In this document: positions 5,397-6,789 of the stretch, one piece after another | Layout: each line of letters begins with the position of its first letter | Numbering within the stretch: position 1 is the first letter of the stretch | Assembly (NCBI GenBank): GCA_934630985.1 | Contig: CAKTXO010000083.1 | Coordinates: 1 to 6,789 of the forward strand | Length of the DNA: 6,789 nucleotides | Source of the DNA: an uncultured Oscillospiraceae bacterium | GTDB lineage: Bacteria; Bacillota; Clostridia; Oscillospirales; Oscillospiraceae | Reading direction: 5' to 3' | The notes under the pieces: model-generated | Databases searched by the model: none | Told to the model about the DNA's origin: nothing | What the model saw: the letters and a program-made list of their open reading frames with translations, nothing else | Program-made: the position numbers and the translations under genes

Positions 5397-6789
5397 GCGT
5401 GATGGCGGCATTCCTTGCCGGGACATTGATAATCGGAAGCCTGACCCTTCCCGCCGGAGCGGAGACCCTTTCCCAGGAGGACTGGGACAAGCGGGAGAGC
5501 GTCCATGTGACGGCGGCTCCCACGGGCAAGGCCAGGGAGGTGGAGGTGGAGGTAGTTCTCCGCCGGGATGGCACGGCTCCCATCCGGGATAAATCCACTC
5601 TGACGGACATCCGCAACACCGAGGGCGACGAGGAATATACCAAGCTCCCCGGCGGCACCCTGTCCTGGGACAACCAGGGGGAGGACATCCACTATAGGGG
5701 CAATGCCGCGCCAGAAACCCTGCCCATGGAGATCACCGTCACCTATACCCTGGACGGGGCGGAGATTGCGCCGGAGGCACTGGCGGGGAAGTCCGGTCAT
5801 CTTACCATGCGCTTTGACTATAAAAACCGGCTGGCTCGGACTGTGGAGGTGGACAAGAAGTCCTACACGGTGCCCGTGCCCCTGATGGCGATCACCCTGG
5901 TGCCCCTGGACGAGGATGTGTTCTCCAATGTGAAGGTGACCAACGGAAAAATCCTCAGCCTGGACGACAGCGGCATGGCTCTGGGCATGGTGCTGCCAGG
6001 CTTCGGAAAAGTGCTGGATCTTAAATCCCTGAGCTATACCGAGGATGTGGACATTCCGGAGTATTTCGAGATTTCCGCGGACGTGAGGGATTTTACCCTG
6101 GATTTCACGGCGACCATGGTGGCTCCCGGATTGCTGGACGAGCTGGACGAGGAAGACCTGGATAAGAACGAGGAAATCAGCGGCACCAGCGATGACATTG
6201 ACCGGGCTGTCGATGCCATGTTCGACGGGGTGGATACCCTGAAAAGCGCGGTAGATCAGCTGGATCAGGGCATCGGCTCCATGGTGGCGGCTCTGAATAC
6301 CGGCGTGGAGACCCTGTCCGCCCAGAGCGGGAATCTGAGCCGGCTTTATACCCAGTTCCTGGTGCTTCAGGACGATCCTGCCACAGAGGCGGACGAGTCC
6401 CTGTCCACGCTGGCCGGACGGGTGCAGGCAGCCCTGGACGCGGCGGTGGCGGCCGGGGATACGGAAGCCCAGACCCATCTGGAGGAAGTTCAGAAAATGA
6501 TTGCTCAGATTCTGGATTCCAACGGCGGATTGCTTGCCAAGATCATCGAGGAAAATCAGGTGGCCTCGGCCTATGTTTCCGGCGGTGCCGAGGGCGGCAT
6601 GAAGCTAAAGGAAGCCATGCAGGAAATGCGCAAGGGCGTGGAGAAATTCCGTAACGGTATTTCGGACTTCCGGGACAACGGCTCCGGAGACTTGAAGAAG
6701 CTCTCCAAGGACGCGGACAAGCTCCAGGAGATCATGGACACCCTGAAAGCCATGAAGCGGGCAGGGGAGGACTACACCAGCTTTTCCGG
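5384..6789 (+). CDS. Secreted coiled-coil protein, putative partner of the ABC permease (3' end missing)
   Basis: I do not recognise a named family. The frame stays open from the ATG at 5384 to the window end (468 residues visible, no stop). GGAGG (5372-5376) is 7 nt upstream, and the start overlaps the permease by 13 nt. Residues 1-26 form a signal peptide: M-R-R, a hydrophobic core at 6-22, and a predicted cut after A-G-A. Residues about 40-248 look beta-rich (for example E-V-E-V-E-V at 52-57), with few predicted helices. An acidic stretch follows at 251-264. From about 270 the sequence is helical, with repeated [LMF]-x-x-G steps: F-D-G (280-282), L-D-Q-G (293-296), L-N-T-G (304-307), M-R-K-G (415-418) and F-R-N-G (422-425). 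These recall the Leu-x-x-Gly heptads of YhgE/Pip-type exported proteins. No membrane helix is visible yet; an anchor could lie beyond the end. The operon position implies it works outside the membrane with the two ABC subunits, as an adaptor, substrate-binding or wall-facing part. That role is inference. Confidence 0.9.
   Translation, partial: MRRVSVMAAFLAGTLIIGSLTLPAGAETLSQEDWDKRESVHVTAAPTGKAREVEVEVVLRRDGTAPIRDKSTLTDIRNTEGDEEYTKLPGGTLSWDNQGEDIHYRGNAAPETLPMEITVTYTLDGAEIAPEALAGKSGHLTMRFDYKNRLARTVEVDKKSYTVPVPLMAITLVPLDEDVFSNVKVTNGKILSLDDSGMALGMVLPGFGKVLDLKSLSYTEDVDIPEYFEISADVRDFTLDFTATMVAPGLLDELDEEDLDKNEEISGTSDDIDRAVDAMFDGVDTLKSAVDQLDQGIGSMVAALNTGVETLSAQSGNLSRLYTQFLVLQDDPATEADESLSTLAGRVQAALDAAVAAGDTEAQTHLEEVQKMIAQILDSNGGLLAKIIEENQVASAYVSGGAEGGMKLKEAMQEMRKGVEKFRNGISDFRDNGSGDLKKLSKDADKLQEIMDTLKAMKRAGEDYTSFS

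Noticed and set aside
3036..5426. 796-codon open frame on the minus strand opposite the permease
   Set aside because: It is a shadow of GC-biased codons in the permease. The product is rich in His, Gln and Gly with no coherent domain, and the + strand frame has membrane helices, FtsX motifs and a good ribosome binding site.
5318..6478. 386-codon open frame on the minus strand opposite the secreted-protein gene
   Set aside because: The composition is that of an antisense shadow (Gly/His/Gln/Val rich). The + strand frame has a signal peptide, ribosome binding site and operon overlap, and runs open to the window end.
1..6789. CRISPR array, tRNA, rRNA, transposase or phage genes
   Set aside because: No regularly spaced repeats, cloverleaf, rRNA motif, IS ends or integrase/transposase sequence were seen on either strand.

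Overview
The window looks like GC-rich Clostridia, most likely an Oscillospiraceae/Ruminococcaceae-type gut anaerobe. This rests on the Firmicutes-like RimM and TrmD sequences, a strong GC bias at third codon positions, strong GGAGG-type ribosome binding sites, and tightly overlapping genes. The assignment is inferred from protein flavour and composition, not from a search. Every supported gene lies on the + strand, in two transcription units.

Unit 1 (1-2198) is the end of a ribosome/tRNA-maturation operon. It holds the 3' part of rimM (its start lies upstream of the window), then trmD overlapping rimM by 11 nt, then six bases later a 309-residue membrane transporter of the auxin efflux carrier (AEC) family. 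A strong intrinsic terminator ends the unit. In many bacteria rplS (ribosomal protein L19) follows trmD; here the transporter takes that place. TrmD carries Glu where the E. coli enzyme has catalytic Asp169.

The 260-base AT-rich gap (2123-2382) holds the terminator, a 10-bp perfect inverted repeat, three copies of a 9-mer (GCTTTTTCG), and a near-consensus sigma-A promoter. A 6-bp-arm palindrome is centred exactly on the -35 hexamer of that promoter, so the downstream unit is probably repressed by a regulator that is not in this window.

Unit 2 (2383 to beyond 6789) has three overlapping genes: a MacB/LolD-type ABC ATPase, a 773-residue permease with two FtsX domains and two large extracytoplasmic domains, and a secreted protein cut by the window end. 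The third protein has a clear signal peptide, a beta-rich N-terminal half, an acidic hinge, and a helical region with (Leu/Met/Phe)-x-x-Gly heptads. Together they look like an export or mechanotransmission ABC system with its own dedicated extracytoplasmic partner instead of a classical MacA/YknX-type adaptor. I do not recognise the third protein as a named family. It is the most interesting item in the window.
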